A DNA stretch of 64,000 nucleotides. Source: an uncultured Clostridium sp. (GTDB lineage: Bacteria; Bacillota; Clostridia; Lachnospirales; Lachnospiraceae). Shown here piece by piece: positions 55,558 through 64,000 of this stretch. A program made the translations under genes and the position numbers. The notes under the pieces were generated by a model, which was not told the DNA's origin, did not search any database, and was given only the letters and a program-made list of their open reading frames with translations. Position 1 is the first letter of the stretch, and every line of letters starts with the position of its first letter. The stretch covers positions 1 through 64,000 of the forward strand of contig CAMEFI010000001.1 of assembly GCA_945915475.1 (NCBI GenBank), given 5' to 3'.

Positions 55558-55872
55558 CTACAGCACCCATCCAATTACATATAAAATGATGGCAAACAGC
55601 AAGGGAATGATATTACAGATTCCTGCAATTCTCTTCATTAGCATGCCACCATCCACAGATTTCCATGCACTCACCGTGAACACAATTCCCATAATCGCAA
55701 GTAAAAAGCTTCCAATCCCCAAAAGTCCCACTGCTGCAGGTCCCTTTCCGTCATATGCATAAGACATAATGACTGCACCCATCAGGCAGCTTACGGATAA
55801 CCCTGCCAACACGCAGGCAATAATGGCGTCTACACTGACACTTTTTACACTATAAGCGCTTTCTTTCAGCAT
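55558..55872 (-). CDS. Small membrane protein of unknown function (104 aa)
   Basis: Three hydrophobic helices (about 15-38, 45-65, 80-102). The order KSVSVDAIIACVLAGLS, GKGPAAVGLLGIGSFLLAIMG and IAGICNIIPLLFAIILYVIG fits a Lachnospiraceae family of small membrane proteins often found with a domain-of-unknown-function label; it was not identified further. The frame is open from a GTG at 55881, but the ATG at 55872 is better placed after AGGAG. It overlaps the VanZ gene by 23 bp. Confidence 0.75.
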   Translation of the reverse strand: MLKESAYSVKSVSVDAIIACVLAGLSVSCLMGAVIMSYAYDGKGPAAVGLLGIGSFLLAIMGIVFTVSAWKSVDGGMLMKRIAGICNIIPLLFAIILYVIGWVL

Positions 55873-56326
55873 TTCGTTCACTCCTTCTATTCACTAATAG
55901 CAGAATATAATAGATCCAAAATCCTAATAATCCACCTAAAGTATTCAAAATCAAATCATCCACGTCAAATACTCCAACACGGGCAACCAACTGTAATAAT
56001 TCTACACACAGACTGAATAAAAATGTATATCCTACCGCCTGATACCATCTGGTCTTCTGATTCACAACCCACCGGATCAATGCACCAAATGGCATAAATG
56101 CTACAACGTTACCTGCTAAATTGATTAAGGAGTAATAGGCTCCTATTGTCTTCCAATAAATAATAAAACGTTTGATTTCCTGAAACGGAATCAAATTATA
56201 CTGTGGGTCCTGGTGTCCATTCATTCTGCCAAATCCATCGCTTAACAGCAAAAAATACACCAGCACAATCATATATATACCAAAACAAATCCGACTGATA
56301 ATCCGGATAATCTTTCTTTTCTTCAT
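55850..56326 (-). CDS. VanZ-family membrane protein (158 aa)
   Basis: Four or five membrane helices with the VanZ pattern: RMNGHQDPQYNLIPFQEIKRF then NLAGNVVAFMPFGALIRW and CVELLQLVARVGVFDVDDLILNTLGGLLGFWI. VanZ-like proteins are associated with resistance to teicoplanin or other envelope stress, but the activity is mostly unknown. It is the first gene of the run to the small membrane protein and HD hydrolase. Confidence 0.9.
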   Translation of the reverse strand: MKKRKIIRIISRICFGIYMIVLVYFLLLSDGFGRMNGHQDPQYNLIPFQEIKRFIIYWKTIGAYYSLINLAGNVVAFMPFGALIRWVVNQKTRWYQAVGYTFLFSLCVELLQLVARVGVFDVDDLILNTLGGLLGFWIYYILLLVNRRSERNAERKRL

Positions 56327-56385
56327 TTCATACCATCTTTTCTTATCCCTTATTCAATGATAACACGCTCTATTGATTGTACCAC

Positions 56386-56426
56386 ATAAAAAGGGACCGC
56401 CGCAATATCGAATGTGACGGTCCCTT
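56386..56426 (-). terminator. Terminator after the LTA-synthase-like gene
   Basis: AAGGGACCG (56391-56399) pairs with CGGTCCCTT (56418-56426), loop 18 nt that can extend the stem. On the minus strand TTTTTATG follows. It lies immediately after the stop at 56430. Confidence 0.75.
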
Positions 56427-56429
56427 ATC

Positions 56430-58898
56430 TTATTTCTGTTCTGTTGTGGCTTCAGTTGATTGGCCTTCTTCCGATGTTCCATTTTCCGTTGTTCCTGTAT
56501 TATCTTCTGTCGTAGTGACATTTTCTGCATCCTTAATAGAAATTGTGTTGGTCACTGATAATACCACATGATCATCTCCTGCCTGAGCAACATATAGTTC
56601 TTCGCCATCCTCTACATCCTCATAAGGAACTGTTAAGATTCTAGATCCTTGCCAGGTCGTATCTACGGATTTTCCATCTACATACACAATGGAATACAGA
56701 TTAAAGCCTTCTCCGTATATCCATAATTTATCACCTTTCACCTCACACCGTTCTATATTGATGTCCCGGATTCCCATCTTCATGTCCGTTGTTGGAAATG
56801 GATTATGCCCATCAAATGCATAATTATTGCCATATAGCGTATCATATTCCAATAATTCCAACCTATCCAGATAACCCTGTTGATCATTACTATTCATATA
56901 CCGCTTATGGAAATTCTGCATCAATCCACCCTGTAGTCCTAACCGGTTAAAAATATATGTGCTGGCCTGATATGCGGTGATATTCTTATGCTCCACATCC
57001 AAACCAATATTATCCCACATGATCCATTCCGTCTGGTATAGATTAATGCCATCCAGATCTTCTTCCTCTAGATTCAGGCTTGGTAAATGATCTCCATACA
57101 TAAATACAACTGTCGGTTCATCCAAATCCTCTAATTTTCTGATCAGATCCCCAACCATATCGTCTGTTTCCCGGCACATATTGATGTAATATTCCCATGC
57201 AGCTTCCTTTTCCGTATCCCCGGTATATTTGCCGCCAAAATAACAGGTTAATCCGGTCATTGTGTCTGTATGTTTCTTCGGATAACGTCCATGTGCCTGT
57301 ACCGTAATCGTTGTAATATAGTCTCTTCCCTCCGTCTGGATCATCCGCTGAATCATAAGATCATCTAAAACATTGTCCTTTGCCCATCCACGAGGTGTCT
57401 TATTAAGTCCGTACATATGCTCCATTCCGGTAAAACTGTCAAATCCAAGATTTGCATAATCTATATAACGGGAATAGAAGGTTGCATCATTATTGTGAAA
57501 TCCCGTCGTTGCATATCCTAAACGTTTCAGGTCATATGCCATACTGTCACATGTCATACTCCGCATAACCGTCTTAAAGGGATACTCCCCTGCACCAAAG
57601 AACTGCGTACTCATTCCTGTCTGCACTTCAAACTCCGTATTTGCAGTACCTGCTCCGACTGCCGGCACCGTAAATAATCCATTGGAATATTCTGCCTTCA
57701 AAGCAGTTAATGTTGGCATCGGATCTTCCGATGGGTAGAAATCCTTCATATACTTTGTATCAAAAATAGACTCTAACTGGATTACAATGATATTCGGATT
57801 CTCTTTTGTAGCCAATTCATTCGTATAATACGTAATCTCACCCATATCCGTTTCTTCTATTGTTTCGGTCATGGATTCCTCTTGTGAATCTGCAACAGCT
57901 GTGTTGTTATCGGCCACTTCTTCTGAATTTGTATTCTCTGCTGAAGATTCTTCCACCGCTGTTGTCCGTTCTGTAGTGGAATGATCCACGACATCTGTAT
58001 CTAATCCACTGTCAGCCACCTCTTCCGATTGTTCTGCCGTCTTTGCTTCCTCAGAAGCCTCCATTGCTTCCTCGCTAGTCTCAAAGATTACATCAGACTT
58101 ATCATATTCCAGTGTATCTGTTATCGCTTTGATTGTTTCCTCACTGTATTCTTTTGGTTTGCTAATCCCCACATCAATAATACTGTTTGAAAAACAATAA
58201 GCAAAGCCATAATCATTATACGCATATGCAAGATTTCCAAAATTATCCGAAACCGTCTGTGTCTCCACCGCTACCTTCGTCAGTGTATATACCAGCACAA
58301 AACACATACACACATAGGCAGATGCCCGAAACGGTCTACGCTTACTCTTTGATTTTGGCAAACGAATATACATGTATACCAGCAAAGCAATCAGCAATAT
58401 GATACCGATCACACTCAGTACCATCTGCCACTTTGTCATATATTTATCCAGCATTGTCATGACATTACGAATCATCAACACATCAATGGCAGAAAATGGT
58501 GTCGTACGGAAACATAATACAATCCAGTTTGCAAATGCAGAAATCACCCACATTGCACACACAAATACCGTTGCAAATACTTTTCTCTTCGCAAACAACA
58601 CCAGTGATAATGTCACAAAAATAATAAATGCATTATATAAAAACACAAGCGGCGATGTTCCAATAAAAATAAATGCTTTTATGAAAGAATGCCTGCTTAA
58701 CACTTCCAAAAAGAAATTAAGCACACAGGCCAGTAACAAATAACCGATAAATGGTATCTTCACAACCCGGATGATTGCTTGCATGGCCTTTGTTGCTGCA
58801 AATTTTCTAAATGGTCTTGCTACCACATCTCCAACATAACATTTTTTTTGCTTGCATGCACCTAAAGCCTGCTTTATTTTATTAAATATATTTTTCAT
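56430..58898 (-). CDS. Lipoteichoic-acid-synthase-like phosphoglycerol transferase with acidic insert (822 aa)
   Basis: About five membrane helices (45-210) are followed by an extracytoplasmic alkaline-phosphatase/sulfatase domain (about 365-680). The nucleophile is probably T418 in GAGTANTEFEVQTGMS, and the metal ligands lie in IVIQLES (E376) and VVFMYGDHLPSL. This fits LtaS-type enzymes, which transfer glycerol phosphate to lipid anchors. Unusual parts are an Asp/Glu/Ser/Thr-rich stretch (about 275-350) between helices and catalytic domain, and a C-terminal TIG-like domain (WIYGEGFNLYSIVYVDGKSV to LYVAQAGD, about 725-790) with a Thr/Glu-rich tail. Confidence 0.9.
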   Translation of the reverse strand: MKNIFNKIKQALGACKQKKCYVGDVVARPFRKFAATKAMQAIIRVVKIPFIGYLLLACVLNFFLEVLSRHSFIKAFIFIGTSPLVFLYNAFIIFVTLSLVLFAKRKVFATVFVCAMWVISAFANWIVLCFRTTPFSAIDVLMIRNVMTMLDKYMTKWQMVLSVIGIILLIALLVYMYIRLPKSKSKRRPFRASAYVCMCFVLVYTLTKVAVETQTVSDNFGNLAYAYNDYGFAYCFSNSIIDVGISKPKEYSEETIKAITDTLEYDKSDVIFETSEEAMEASEEAKTAEQSEEVADSGLDTDVVDHSTTERTTAVEESSAENTNSEEVADNNTAVADSQEESMTETIEETDMGEITYYTNELATKENPNIIVIQLESIFDTKYMKDFYPSEDPMPTLTALKAEYSNGLFTVPAVGAGTANTEFEVQTGMSTQFFGAGEYPFKTVMRSMTCDSMAYDLKRLGYATTGFHNNDATFYSRYIDYANLGFDSFTGMEHMYGLNKTPRGWAKDNVLDDLMIQRMIQTEGRDYITTITVQAHGRYPKKHTDTMTGLTCYFGGKYTGDTEKEAAWEYYINMCRETDDMVGDLIRKLEDLDEPTVVFMYGDHLPSLNLEEEDLDGINLYQTEWIMWDNIGLDVEHKNITAYQASTYIFNRLGLQGGLMQNFHKRYMNSNDQQGYLDRLELLEYDTLYGNNYAFDGHNPFPTTDMKMGIRDINIERCEVKGDKLWIYGEGFNLYSIVYVDGKSVDTTWQGSRILTVPYEDVEDGEELYVAQAGDDHVVLSVTNTISIKDAENVTTTEDNTGTTENGTSEEGQSTEATTEQK

Positions 58899-59008
58899 TT
58901 CTTCTCTTCCTTCTAACCTATGTTAAAACAAAGTAAATTTCAATCACTATGCTAATATACCATGGTTTTCAAAAAAAGCAAGTCTCTTCACATTTTTTTA
59001 AGAAATCC

Positions 59009-60787
59009 CTACGAAACTTTATACTGACTGTTATAAAGCTGCGCATAAAAACCATCTTTTTGGAGCAAATCGTCATGACTTCCCTGTTCAATAATGTCTC
59101 CATCCTTCATAACAAGAATGACATCGGATTCCTTGATGGTAGACAGACGATGTGCTACTACAAAACTGGTTCTGCCCTTCATCAATTTAGCAAAAGCATT
59201 CTGTACTTTAATCTCCGTACGGGTATCAATAGAGGAAGTAGCTTCATCTAAGATCAGCATCGGCGGAACCTCTAACATAACCCTCGCAATACAAAGCAAC
59301 TGTTTTTGTCCCTGTGACAGATTGCCACCATCCTCCCCAATTATGGTATCATATCCATCTGGCATACGTTTGATAAAACTATGTGCATGACACGCTTTGG
59401 CGGCTTCTATGATCTGTTCTCTGCTAGCATCCGGTTTTCCATACGCAATATTTTCCGCAATGGTACCGGATTTCAGCCATGTTTCCTGCAATACCATTCC
59501 GTAATTACCTCGCAGGCTATCCCTCGTTATCTTATAAATGCTGGTTCCGTTCAAAGCAATACTTCCATCATCAATATCATAAAACCGCATCAACAGATTG
59601 ATCAGTGTAGATTTACCACATCCGGTGGGACCAACAATAGCCACTCTCTGCCCTCTCTTCACATTCAAGTTAAGGTCCTTAATCAACGGTTTCTCTTTAT
59701 CATATGAGAAAGCAACATGTTCTAACACCAAATTACTGTTTTCTTCTGCTTCTTTTCTCGAAAGTACTTTACAATCTTCTGTATCTGCCTCTTCTACCGG
59801 CTCATCTAATAATTCAAATACACGGGCAGCACAGGCAATCGCATTCTGAACCTCAGTTACCACACCGGAAATCTCATTAAACGGCTTTGTATATTGATTG
59901 GCATAACTTAAGAAACAGGAAAGCTGTCCAACCGTAATTCCTCCTCGAACAGCAACAAATGCACCAACAATACCAACACCCGCATATACCAGTCCATTCA
60001 CAAAACGGGTTGCCGGATTCGTAATCGAAGAAAAGAAAATAGCACGAAGACTATATCCCGACAACTCCTCATTGATTGCATCAAATCGTTTCATTGCATC
60101 ATCTTCGTAGCCAAATGCCTGTACAATCTTCTGATTTCCAATCATTTCATCCACTAATGCAGTCATATCTCCCCTGCTTTCTGACTGCAACCGAAACATG
60201 TGATACGTCTTTCTTGCAATAAAACTTGCTACAAACAGGGAAACCGGTGTAATCAACACAACCACGATGGTTATGGTTACATTAACAGACAACATGAATA
60301 ATAACGTTCCCAGTATTGTGATCACACCAGTAAATAACTGGGTAAATCCCATCAATAATCCCTCCGAAAACTGATCCACATCATTAATGACACGGGATAC
60401 CACCTCTCCATACTGTCTGTTGTCAATATATCGTAGGGGAAAATGATTCAACCGTTCAAACACGCTTATCCGGATATCCTTTACCACCTGATAAGTAATC
60501 TTATTATTACAAAGGCTCATGAGCCACTGGGATGCTGCTGTAATAGCGATCACAACGGCAAACCGAAACAACAACGGCTTAAGTCCTGTAAAATCAACCT
60601 GGCCTTTATCCACAATATAATCAATGGCATTACCGGTGATAATTGGCGCATACAACGTAGTTGCTACCGTCACAAACGCAAAAAATAAAGACAACCAGAC
60701 AAAATGACGGTATGGCTTAATAAACGTAAGCACCCTTTTTACTGTATTCATCTGACTTTCTTTTGACATTTCACTCTTACCTGCCAT
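59009..60787 (-). CDS. ABC exporter half-transporter with the consensus catalytic site (592 aa)
   Basis: Six membrane helices (about 25-320) and a nucleotide-binding domain (about 350-580): Walker A GPTGCGKST, signature LSQGQKQLLCIARV, Walker B with catalytic Glu MLILDEATSSIDT, and H-loop VAHRLSTI. It forms a heterodimer with the adjacent 581-residue half. The start at 60787 (MAGKSEMSK), 9 nt after AAGGAGGTG, is preferred over the open frame to 60850. It overlaps the upstream half-transporter by 11 bp. Multidrug or peptide export is typical of this family; the substrate is unknown. Confidence 0.93.
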   Translation of the reverse strand: MAGKSEMSKESQMNTVKRVLTFIKPYRHFVWLSLFFAFVTVATTLYAPIITGNAIDYIVDKGQVDFTGLKPLLFRFAVVIAITAASQWLMSLCNNKITYQVVKDIRISVFERLNHFPLRYIDNRQYGEVVSRVINDVDQFSEGLLMGFTQLFTGVITILGTLLFMLSVNVTITIVVVLITPVSLFVASFIARKTYHMFRLQSESRGDMTALVDEMIGNQKIVQAFGYEDDAMKRFDAINEELSGYSLRAIFFSSITNPATRFVNGLVYAGVGIVGAFVAVRGGITVGQLSCFLSYANQYTKPFNEISGVVTEVQNAIACAARVFELLDEPVEEADTEDCKVLSRKEAEENSNLVLEHVAFSYDKEKPLIKDLNLNVKRGQRVAIVGPTGCGKSTLINLLMRFYDIDDGSIALNGTSIYKITRDSLRGNYGMVLQETWLKSGTIAENIAYGKPDASREQIIEAAKACHAHSFIKRMPDGYDTIIGEDGGNLSQGQKQLLCIARVMLEVPPMLILDEATSSIDTRTEIKVQNAFAKLMKGRTSFVVAHRLSTIKESDVILVMKDGDIIEQGSHDDLLQKDGFYAQLYNSQYKVS

Positions 60788-62522
60788 GATGAGCCACCTC
60801 CTTTTGCGCATTGTCATCCTGGGAATATACAATCTCCCGATATACTTCACAGTTCTTCATCAATTCCTCATGTGTACCGATTCCGGCCATGGTACCATCC
60901 TCTAACACAATAATCTGATCCGCCTGCTTAATCGTAGATGCCCGCTGGGATACAATGAATACCGTCATCCCCTTTGTCTCTTCCCGGATTGCCTTTCTAA
61001 GTCTTGCATCCGTTGCAAAATCAAGTGCTGACGCCGAATCATCCAGAATCAGAATCTCCGGTTCCTTCACTAAAGCTCTGGCAATCGTCAGTCGCTGCCG
61101 CTGACCACCTGATAAATTCTTACCGCCTTGCAGGATCATCTCCTGCAGACCATTTTTCTTACTTTCAATGACATCTTTACCCTGGGCAATCCCAATGGCA
61201 TGCATCATTTCCTCTTCCGTTGCATCTTCCTTACCCCAACGCATATTATCAGCAATCGTTCCATTGAATAGCACTGCCTTTTGTGGTACCACTCCAATGC
61301 GATCCCGCAACTGATGAAATGAATAATTCTTAACATTCACTTTGTCCACCAGTACAGAACCTTCTGTTGCTTCGTAAAAACGCGGAATCAGATTGACTAA
61401 CGTGGACTTTCCACACCCGGTACCACCGATTACACCAATTGTCTGTCCCTTTTTTGCAGTAAATGAAATATCTTTTAATGCCGGTTCCTTCGCTCCTGCG
61501 TACATAAATGTCACATGGTCAAATACAACCTTATCCTCCGACGGAACCAGATCCACACCGGTAGGATGCTCCATAATGGATGGTTGCATTGCAAATACCT
61601 CACCTACACGTTTGGAAGAGGCCACCGCCTTTGTAAGAAGAATAATCAGATTTGCAAGTTTTACCAATTCTACCAGAATCTGTGACATATAGTTCACTAA
61701 TGCAATCACTTCACCCTGGCTGAGATTTCCAACATTAACCTGCAAGCCACCAATCCATATAATTGCAATGATAGCAGCATTCACGATAATATACGTAACC
61801 GGATTCATCATCGCCGAAACCTTGCCTACAAAGATCTGCATCTGCATCAGATGATCGCTGCCCTTTTTGTAATCTTCTTCCTCATCTCTCTGTCTGCAAA
61901 AGGCACGAATGACTCTTGCACCAACCAGATTCTCTCTGGTCATGAGCAAAACCCGATCCAATGCCGTTTGCACTTTCTGATACAGCGGAATAGAATATAA
62001 CATAATACCAAACACAACAACAGAAAGTAGCGGAATTGCAACAACAAACACAAATGCAGCCTTTACATCCACTGTAAATGCCATCACCATGGCACCCACT
62101 ACAATAAATGGGGAACGCAGAAACAAACGCAGAAACATATTCACACCCGATTGCATCTGATTAATATCATTCGTCATACGAGTAATCAAAGTGGATGTTC
62201 CCGCCGTATCTAACTCTGTATAAGATAAGGAATTAATATGGGCAAACAAATCTTTTCGCACACTCTTTCCAAATCCGACAGATGCCTTTGCAGCAAAATA
62301 CTGGGCTGTGATAGAACATGTAAGTCCCACAATACCAAGCAACACCAAAATAGCACCCATTCTTAAAATGTAGGCATTATCTGCATTTTTGATACCTGTA
62401 TCCACAATGGTAGCCATAACAAGGGGTACAAACAATTCAAAACTTGCCTCTAACATTTTAAAACACGGTGCCACAATACTTTCCTTTTTATATTCTTTTA
62501 GGTAATTCGTTATTTTGAACAT
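60777..62522 (-). CDS. ABC exporter half-transporter with degenerate catalytic site (581 aa)
   Basis: Membrane domain (about 15-300) with QSGVNMFLRLFLRSPFIVVGAMVMAF and nucleotide-binding domain (about 335-570): Walker A GGTGCGKST, signature LSGGQRQRLTIARAL, Walker B ILILDDSASALD, and VSQRASTI where the usual H-loop His is Gln. The catalytic Glu is replaced by Asp and the H-loop His is absent, which is the non-consensus site of heterodimeric exporters such as TM287/288 or LmrCD. It is the first gene of the pair, 4 bp after the esterase gene. Confidence 0.93.
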   Translation of the reverse strand: MFKITNYLKEYKKESIVAPCFKMLEASFELFVPLVMATIVDTGIKNADNAYILRMGAILVLLGIVGLTCSITAQYFAAKASVGFGKSVRKDLFAHINSLSYTELDTAGTSTLITRMTNDINQMQSGVNMFLRLFLRSPFIVVGAMVMAFTVDVKAAFVFVVAIPLLSVVVFGIMLYSIPLYQKVQTALDRVLLMTRENLVGARVIRAFCRQRDEEEDYKKGSDHLMQMQIFVGKVSAMMNPVTYIIVNAAIIAIIWIGGLQVNVGNLSQGEVIALVNYMSQILVELVKLANLIILLTKAVASSKRVGEVFAMQPSIMEHPTGVDLVPSEDKVVFDHVTFMYAGAKEPALKDISFTAKKGQTIGVIGGTGCGKSTLVNLIPRFYEATEGSVLVDKVNVKNYSFHQLRDRIGVVPQKAVLFNGTIADNMRWGKEDATEEEMMHAIGIAQGKDVIESKKNGLQEMILQGGKNLSGGQRQRLTIARALVKEPEILILDDSASALDFATDARLRKAIREETKGMTVFIVSQRASTIKQADQIIVLEDGTMAGIGTHEELMKNCEVYREIVYSQDDNAQKEVAHHGR

Positions 62523-62526
62523 ATCT

Positions 62527-63501
62527 TTACTTCTCTTTCCTCTTAATATACCAGATGAACCTGCCTACCTCTATCCAGGCCTCCTTTGCCTCCGGATACA
62601 GCAATAACCCCATCTGGAATACATGAAACATTCCCGGATAGACATGTTTCTTTACAATGACACCTGCTTCTGCTGCATGATCTGCAACCGTCAACGTATC
62701 ACTTAACAGCATCTCATATTCACCAACCTGCATCAGCATGGGCGGGAATCCATGATAGTCTCCATTCACCGGTGAAATATAGGGAATCTCCGGATTGCTA
62801 CCCTTATAATATCCATCCTGATATACCAGACTGTCCTTTGTTCCGCCAAAAATCGGATCAATATCAAAATTCTCATGATAGGACTCCCCACTCTTTGTCA
62901 GGTCTGTCCATGCAGACATGGTGATAATACCTGCCGGCATTGGCATGGTATGGTCTCTCAAATATAAACACAGCGCCAATGCAAGACCTCCACCTGCCGA
63001 ATCACCTGCCACAATAATCTGTTCCTGTGGGTATCCCTGCCGGATGATCCATTCATATGCCGCTAATGCATCCTCTAGCGCTGCCGGATAGGGATGATCA
63101 GGAGCAACCCGGTAATCCACACTCAGCACGTCATATCCTTTACTCAATTCATTATATAATCCTGCCATATCCCGGTATGTATTATGCAATTTTCCATAAT
63201 ACCCACCGCCATGCAGCTGTAACACAATTCCTGGCAATATCCTATCTTGTTCATCCTCTTCCATCTCATCCGCTTTATTTTCCTTCCTGCTTAACAGTTC
63301 CATGGTAAACTGTTCCATTGCAATCACCTGAAGCTGCAGATGATCCGGACATTCCCACATCCGTTCTCTCTGATAAAGCTTGGCCCGCAATTGTCCTGCC
63401 TGGCCTGAGCCACCCGGAAATGGTAAATGATTTGCCACTTTCACCATCTTTCGCGCTGTCCTGCCACGAATACTAATTCTATCTTCCATATATTTCTCCA
63501 T
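62527..63501 (-). CDS. Alpha/beta hydrolase (hormone-sensitive-lipase-type esterase, 324 aa)
   Basis: HGGGYYGK is the oxyanion loop, the nucleophile Ser is in GDSAGGGLALAL, Asp lies in MQVGEYEMLLSDTLT, and the His is in YPGMFHVFQM. This is the HSL/esterase pattern; short-chain esters or acetylated sugars are likely substrates. It starts 1 bp after the upstream membrane-protein gene and ends 4 bp before the exporter, so the unit membrane protein - esterase - exporter is one operon. Confidence 0.92.
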   Translation of the reverse strand: MEKYMEDRISIRGRTARKMVKVANHLPFPGGSGQAGQLRAKLYQRERMWECPDHLQLQVIAMEQFTMELLSRKENKADEMEEDEQDRILPGIVLQLHGGGYYGKLHNTYRDMAGLYNELSKGYDVLSVDYRVAPDHPYPAALEDALAAYEWIIRQGYPQEQIIVAGDSAGGGLALALCLYLRDHTMPMPAGIITMSAWTDLTKSGESYHENFDIDPIFGGTKDSLVYQDGYYKGSNPEIPYISPVNGDYHGFPPMLMQVGEYEMLLSDTLTVADHAAEAGVIVKKHVYPGMFHVFQMGLLLYPEAKEAWIEVGRFIWYIKRKEK

Positions 63502-63502
63502 T

Positions 63503-64000
63503 TTATACGTGAAATCTGCGTTTTAATTCCCTTGTAATCTCCCGGTCCCCAAAAATGATGGTACCAAGGAGATAAATACCTGTCACAGCCGTACAGGTAA
63601 CCGGAAGCACCACATTTGTAATCTTACCTGCAAAATAAAGGCTGATAATTGTGATACTGCAAATTGCAATCAATACCAACAGCAAAGTGTAACTGTACCA
63701 CTGCTGTCTGTTTAGCATCATCAAAAAGAATACAATGGCATCGCCAAATAAGATTACACCGGGAATCGCCCATTTTAACGACCAGCCTGTCATACCTGTA
63801 AAATAATCCATTCCCAATAGCAATAACATCGTAAATATCAATTGCAGTCCGATCTTAGCCGCATATCCTGCATCATGATTAATCCAATAGATCATAGACA
63901 GATAGATGTAGATCATGGCAATTCCGCTAATGCCGGACCACCAGAAATGCGGTGTTGCAAAATAATTGATCACGATAAGTCCAATCTCTGCTACAATAAA
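63503..64000 (-). CDS. Membrane protein cut by the right window edge (partial)
   Basis: The frame is open to the window edge with no start needed: codons upstream of the GTG at 63973 continue as FIVAEIGLI, so the true start lies outside. Five or so hydrophobic helices are visible (FWWSGISGIAMIYIYLSMIY, IGLQLIFTMLLLLGM, WAIPGVILFGDAIVFFLMML, YTLLLVLIAICSITIISLYF, LPVTCTAVTGIYLLGTIIF), ending in basic RELKRRFHV. The layout resembles Clostridia proteins that have a zinc-ribbon N-terminus followed by such helices; the missing N-terminus prevents a firm call. Confidence 0.75.
   Translation of the reverse strand, partial: FIVAEIGLIVINYFATPHFWWSGISGIAMIYIYLSMIYWINHDAGYAAKIGLQLIFTMLLLLGMDYFTGMTGWSLKWAIPGVILFGDAIVFFLMMLNRQQWYSYTLLLVLIAICSITIISLYFAGKITNVVLPVTCTAVTGIYLLGTIIFGDREITRELKRRFHV

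Noticed and set aside
59009-60850. A longer exporter starting at 60850
   Set aside because: The extra N-terminus lies within the upstream gene, and AAGGAGGTG points to the ATG at 60787.

Overview
The window looks like a chromosomal stretch from a low-to-moderate GC, spore-forming Firmicute, most likely a member of the Lachnospiraceae. The reasons are the intact spoIIAA-spoIIAB-sigF operon, AddAB instead of RecBCD, strong AGGAGG-type ribosome binding sites, several large BspA-type leucine-rich-repeat surface proteins, an AgrC/LytTR two-component pair, and a lipoteichoic-acid-synthase-like enzyme. The genus cannot be fixed from the sequence alone. No rRNA, tRNA or CRISPR array was seen.

Left edge and accessory zone (1-8.5 kb): the 3' end of an IS110-type transposase, paired inverted repeats carrying TTAGGGAACTT, an ABC exporter with its own two-component system, an MntA/HepT (AMPylating nucleotidyltransferase/HEPN) toxin-antitoxin pair, a Fic protein with an N-terminal inhibitory motif, and a relic in which the start of a PadR regulator is fused to the tail of a DUF4097 gene. 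A 25-bp direct repeat (24/25 identical) brackets about 7.8 kb of this zone.

LytTR-controlled cluster (8.5-15.5 kb): an AraC regulator, five unnamed or poorly characterised proteins (one resembling the C-terminal part of the flagellar cap protein FliD), and an AgrC-like kinase with a LytTR response regulator. Three promoter regions carry two 9-bp TTCACAACA-like repeats separated by exactly 12 bp. This is the best candidate here for an undescribed regulated system.

Metabolic and surface region (15.5-30.3 kb): a Dabb-domain protein, then a probable operon aroB - thioesterase - TrpB2 - amino-acid ABC transporter (with a circularly permuted binding domain fused to the permease), followed by three BspA-like LRR proteins of 1261, 697 and 704 residues with regulator debris between them.

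Core region (30.3-48 kb): the spoIIA operon; folC, a 49-residue protein and a zinc-ribbon/TPR membrane protein; addB-addA and queF; a TRIC/UPF0126 channel; a sugar-nucleotide transferase-like beta-helix protein; a small XRE regulator facing three CCGTACGG palindromes spaced exactly 39 bp apart; and topB.

Right part (48-64 kb): a cytoplasmic ParB-like/BMP fusion protein with a phosphoesterase, a patatin and cation/Ca2+ exchanger pair, an M29 aminopeptidase, an HD hydrolase, a VanZ protein, an LTA-synthase-like enzyme with an acidic insert, a heterodimeric ABC exporter, an esterase and a membrane protein running off the right edge. Most genes lie on the minus strand; strong intrinsic terminators separate many of the units.
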